A DNA stretch of 7,079 nt. Source: Candidatus Microgenomates bacterium. GTDB lineage: Bacteria > Patescibacteriota > Microgenomatia > Levybacterales > JACOYD01. Below the pieces are notes generated by a model that was not told the origin of the DNA, did not search any database, and worked only from the letters and a program-made list of their open reading frames with translations. Positions 5,313 through 7,079 of the stretch are shown piece after piece. Each line of letters opens with the position of its first letter. Position 1 is the stretch's first letter. A program made the position numbers and the translations under genes. Location: contig JACOYD010000008.1 of NCBI GenBank assembly GCA_016182055.1, forward strand, positions 1-7,079, read 5' to 3'.

Positions 5313-6273
5313 AAAGAAGCGAGACCTGCTTTCCCTAACCGATCTTGCGCCCAAGGAAATCTGGGATATTTTTGCTTTGGCAAAAAGGCTGAAAAAAGAA
5401 CTTAAAAACAAAGGCGGCAATAAACCACTGCTTAAAGGCAAGTCGCTGGCATTAATTTTTGAAAAGCAGTCTTTGCGGACACGAATTTCCTTTGAAATTG
5501 GTATGTTTCAGCTTGGCGGATACACGGTTTATCTTGATCCAAGAGATACCGGTATTGGCGTGCGGGAGTCGGAAGCAGATATTGCCAAAGTGTTGTCAGG
5601 GATGGCCGATATTATTGCCGCGCGAACATATAGTCATCAGACAATTGTCAACATTGCCAAAAACTCAACGATTCCCGTTATCAACGCCCTGTCCGATCTG
5701 GAACATCCCTGTCAGGCGCTAACCGACTTATTTACTATTTGGTCCTGCAAAGCAGGATCCCGCTCCGCGGGAGAAATGCGTTTATTAAAAGGTTTAACTA
5801 TTGCCTATGTGGGAGATGGAGAAAATAACGTGGCTCATTCATTGTGTCTTGGTGCGGCCATGATGGGTATGACTTTTCGCAGCGCCAGCCCAAAAGGATT
5901 TTGGATGAATAAAAATATTGCTAAAACTGCCCTGAGCGAAGTCGAAGGGCAAGCAGAAATTTTAGAAACCGAAAATCCAGAAGAGGCGGTTAAGGGCGCT
6001 GATGTTGTTTATACCGATACCTGGATTAGTATGGGAGATGAACAAGAAAAAGAAAAAAGATTAACTATTTTTAAACCCTATCAAGTTAATCAAAAGTTAA
6101 TGAAACTGGCCAAAAAAGACGCCATTTTCATGCACGATTTGCCGGCCTATCGGGGAAATGAGGTGGCGGCAGATGTGATTGACGGTCCCCAGTCAGTGGT
6201 TTTTCAGCAGGCGGAAAACAGACTGCATGTGCAAAAGGCTCTTTTAGTGAAATTACCGACGCTGCCCAAATAA
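5299..6273 (+). CDS. argF: ornithine carbamoyltransferase with two in-frame repeat insertions
   Basis: Transfers the carbamoyl group to ornithine to give citrulline, feeding ArgG and ArgH. It has 324 residues. The GTG start at 5299 follows GGGAGG (5282-5287) by 11 bases; a TTG at 5305 is a weaker alternative. The carbamoyl-phosphate site is SLRTR (58-62), HPCQALTD (136-143) lies in the N-domain, and the ornithine-loop motif is TDTWISMG (239-246). The motif usually written HCLPAHRG reads HDLPAYRG here (279-286), so the usual catalytic-site Cys is Asp280. Two repeat-derived insertions keep the frame: residues 149-158 (SCKAGSRSAG) before the Rossmann strand GLTIAYVGDG, and residues 211-217 (ALSEVEG). 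Ornithine rather than putrescine is inferred from SMG and the arg operon. The 3' end overlaps yggS on the opposite strand by 21 bases. Confidence 0.93.
   Translation: MDLIKKKRDLLSLTDLAPKEIWDIFALAKRLKKELKNKGGNKPLLKGKSLALIFEKQSLRTRISFEIGMFQLGGYTVYLDPRDTGIGVRESEADIAKVLSGMADIIAARTYSHQTIVNIAKNSTIPVINALSDLEHPCQALTDLFTIWSCKAGSRSAGEMRLLKGLTIAYVGDGENNVAHSLCLGAAMMGMTFRSASPKGFWMNKNIAKTALSEVEGQAEILETENPEEAVKGADVVYTDTWISMGDEQEKEKRLTIFKPYQVNQKLMKLAKKDAIFMHDLPAYRGNEVAADVIDGPQSVVFQQAENRLHVQKALLVKLPTLPK
5743..5772 (+). repeat. double-hairpin element inserted in phase in argF
   Basis: Two perfect adjacent hairpins: TCCTGC-AAA-GCAGGA (5743-5757) and TCCCGC-TCC-GCGGGA (5758-5772). Each has a 6-bp stem and a 3-base loop. 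Together they are exactly 30 bases, begin and end on codon boundaries, and encode SCKAGSRSAG, a surface-loop insertion between conserved segments of ornithine carbamoyltransferase. Confidence 0.75.
5929..5950 (+). repeat. palindromic repeat (CCTGAGCGAAGTCGAAGG family) inside argF
   Basis: The core CCTGAGCGAAGTCGAAGG is flanked by GC and GC, giving a 5-bp GCCCT/AGGGC stem. It is translated as ALSEVEG, in phase with the gene, in a region where the family is variable in length. It is a close relative (19 of 22 bases) of the segment in the arg leader at 2565-2586. Confidence 0.7.
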
Positions 6274-6930
6274 TGCTCTGCCAATGCGGACAATTGTGGC
6301 CCCCTCTTGTATGGCCACTTCAAAATCCCCCGTCATACCCATGGAAAGTTCGTGTAAACCCAAACTATCTCGCAACTGCCGCAGACGGCGAAAGAAAGGA
6401 CGAACCTCTTCCTGATTTGCTAGGACAGGCGCAATTGTCATAAGACCAGTTATAGACAGTTCCGGTAAGGCTTTCAGCGTTTTGTAGGCATTGACAACCT
6501 CTTTTGGTGCAAAACCAAACTTACCAGTTTCTCCTGTTATATTAACTTGCAGCATAATTGGCATTGGTTTTTTTATTGCTTTTCCGGCAATAGTTTCTGC
6601 TAAACGTACAGAATTAACAGTCTCAATAGCATCAAAAAGTTCCACCGCATTTTTTACCTTATTTGTTTGTAAATGGCCGATCATGTGCCATGTTGGTTTT
6701 ACTTCGAGTTTGGCAAGAAGGTCTTTTTTGCTTTTTGCCTCCTGCACATAGTTTTCTCCGAAGTGATTAATCCCGGACAAAAAAGCAGCATGAATTGTTT
6801 CCACCGGTACGGTTTTGGTAGCCCCCACAATAGTAATTGCTGAAGAATTTCTGCCGCAAGAGGCGGCCGCCTGTTCTATCCGCGCTTTGATACTTCGAAT
6901 ATTTTCCGCTAATGTGTTTTCATTTATCAT
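6253..6930 (-). CDS. yggS: YggS/PLPBP family pyridoxal-phosphate homeostasis protein
   Basis: A complete 225-residue alanine-racemase-fold protein that binds PLP without known catalytic turnover and helps balance B6 vitamers in the cytosol. The PLP Lys is K39 in VGATKTVP (family usually AVSKTxP). HFGENYVQEAKSK, WHMIGHLQTNKVK (81-93), LQVNITGETGKFGF, GLMTIAP and LSMGMTGDFEVAIQEGATIVRIGRALFG are all family hallmarks, the last being the phosphate-binding end. The ATG at 6930 is the first in frame. No Shine-Dalgarno site is visible, and an extended -10 lies 8 bases upstream, so the message may be leaderless. It lies convergent to argF and shares 21 bases with its 3' end. Function is not obviously tied to the arg genes. 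Confidence 0.95.
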   Translation of the reverse strand: MINENTLAENIRSIKARIEQAAASCGRNSSAITIVGATKTVPVETIHAAFLSGINHFGENYVQEAKSKKDLLAKLEVKPTWHMIGHLQTNKVKNAVELFDAIETVNSVRLAETIAGKAIKKPMPIMLQVNITGETGKFGFAPKEVVNAYKTLKALPELSITGLMTIAPVLANQEEVRPFFRRLRQLRDSLGLHELSMGMTGDFEVAIQEGATIVRIGRALFGQRR

Positions 6931-6938
6931 TTATTCAT

Positions 6939-6966
6939 ATTCTACCACTAATTTGGGGGCTTGACA
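6939..6966 (-). promoter_or_regulatory. putative yggS promoter (extended -10)
   Basis: On the minus strand, TAGAAT (6944-6939) is preceded by TGG (6947-6945), an extended -10. A poor -35 (TGTCAA, 6966-6961) lies 16 bases further up. The -10 ends 8 bases before the yggS ATG, so transcription would begin at or next to the start codon. Confidence 0.5.
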
Positions 6967-6989
6967 GGGCAGGAAAGTTATGATATAAA
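6961..6989 (+). promoter_or_regulatory. putative promoter pointing out of the window
   Basis: TTGACA (6961-6966), a 17-base spacer and TATAAA (6984-6989), with TG at 6981-6982 as an extended -10. It is divergent from yggS. No + strand gene is visible after it within the window, only a hairpin with a T tract. Confidence 0.5.
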
Positions 6990-7015
6990 TTACTGTTGCA
7001 AGCTCGATAACGGAG

Positions 7016-7039
7016 TGGCGTACACTGTACGCTATTTTT
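7016..7039 (+). terminator. hairpin with T tract, possible terminator or attenuator
   Basis: GCGTAC (7018-7023), loop ACT, GTACGC (7027-7032). The stem can be lengthened by a G-U and a U-A pair and is followed by TTTTT (7035-7039). It lies about 20-25 bases downstream of the predicted start of the + promoter at 6961-6989. On the minus strand no T tract follows. Confidence 0.4.
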
Positions 7040-7079
7040 GTTGTTGTTGTTCTTTAAGTTTATTCAATTTATTCTTTGA
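7032..7079 (-). CDS. possible C-terminal end of an upstream minus-strand gene
   Basis: An open minus-strand frame enters from the window edge and ends at TAG (7034-7032), giving a 15-residue tail, SKNKLNKLKEQQQQK. The Lys/Gln-rich composition suits a protein C-terminus, and it would lie about 100 bases upstream of yggS on the same strand. It is too short to identify and could be chance. Confidence 0.3.
   Translation of the reverse strand, partial: SKNKLNKLKEQQQQK

Noticed and set aside
5299..6273. argF as putrescine carbamoyltransferase
   Set aside because: The SMG loop and its place after argH and argG favour ornithine carbamoyltransferase, although the HDLP change leaves slight doubt.
6861..6872. 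AGGCGGCCGCCT, a perfect 12-base palindrome within yggS
   Set aside because: It has no loop, is short, and is explained by the Ala-rich coding sequence; no second copy is seen.

Overview
The window reads as a compact, AT-leaning bacterial genome fragment, most plausibly from an uncultivated candidate-phyla (Patescibacteria/CPR, perhaps Microgenomates-like) genome. Signs of a bacterium are a textbook -35/-10 promoter, Shine-Dalgarno sites, a T-box-like leader with an intrinsic terminator, and a YggS-type protein. The CoA genes next to them are of the archaeal type (pantoate kinase and phosphopantoate-beta-alanine ligase). The taxonomic guess is inference; no marker gene is present.

Layout: (1) 1-2422 (+), a CoA-biosynthesis operon. 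It holds the 3' part of coaBC (N-terminus outside the window, frame broken near 562), a GHMP-type pantoate kinase, and an archaeal-type 4-phosphopantoate-beta-alanine ligase (frame broken near 2165). The genes overlap, the last pair by ATGA. (2) 2408-2642, a strong promoter and a leader that folds as a T-box-like antiterminator/terminator switch. (3) 2643-6273 (+), an argH-argG-argF operon for the last three steps of arginine synthesis; the genes overlap, and argG is frame-broken near 4955. (4) 6253-6930 (-), a complete yggS (PLP homeostasis protein) that overlaps the argF end tail to tail. (5) 6931-7079, an upstream region with a possible promoter on each strand, a hairpin, and possibly the last codons of another minus-strand gene.

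How the genes work together: pantoate kinase phosphorylates pantoate, the ligase joins it to beta-alanine to give 4'-phosphopantothenate, and CoaBC converts that to 4'-phosphopantetheine. ArgF, ArgG and ArgH take ornithine through citrulline and argininosuccinate to arginine, and an uncharged tRNA may gate the operon through the leader.

The most interesting signals are small palindromic repeats inserted in frame inside argH and argF. A close relative of one of them forms the second antiterminator helix and loop of the leader. Three of the seven main genes also carry the same kind of lesion, a loss of about 13-28 codons with a frameshift, which could be assembly error or real decay.
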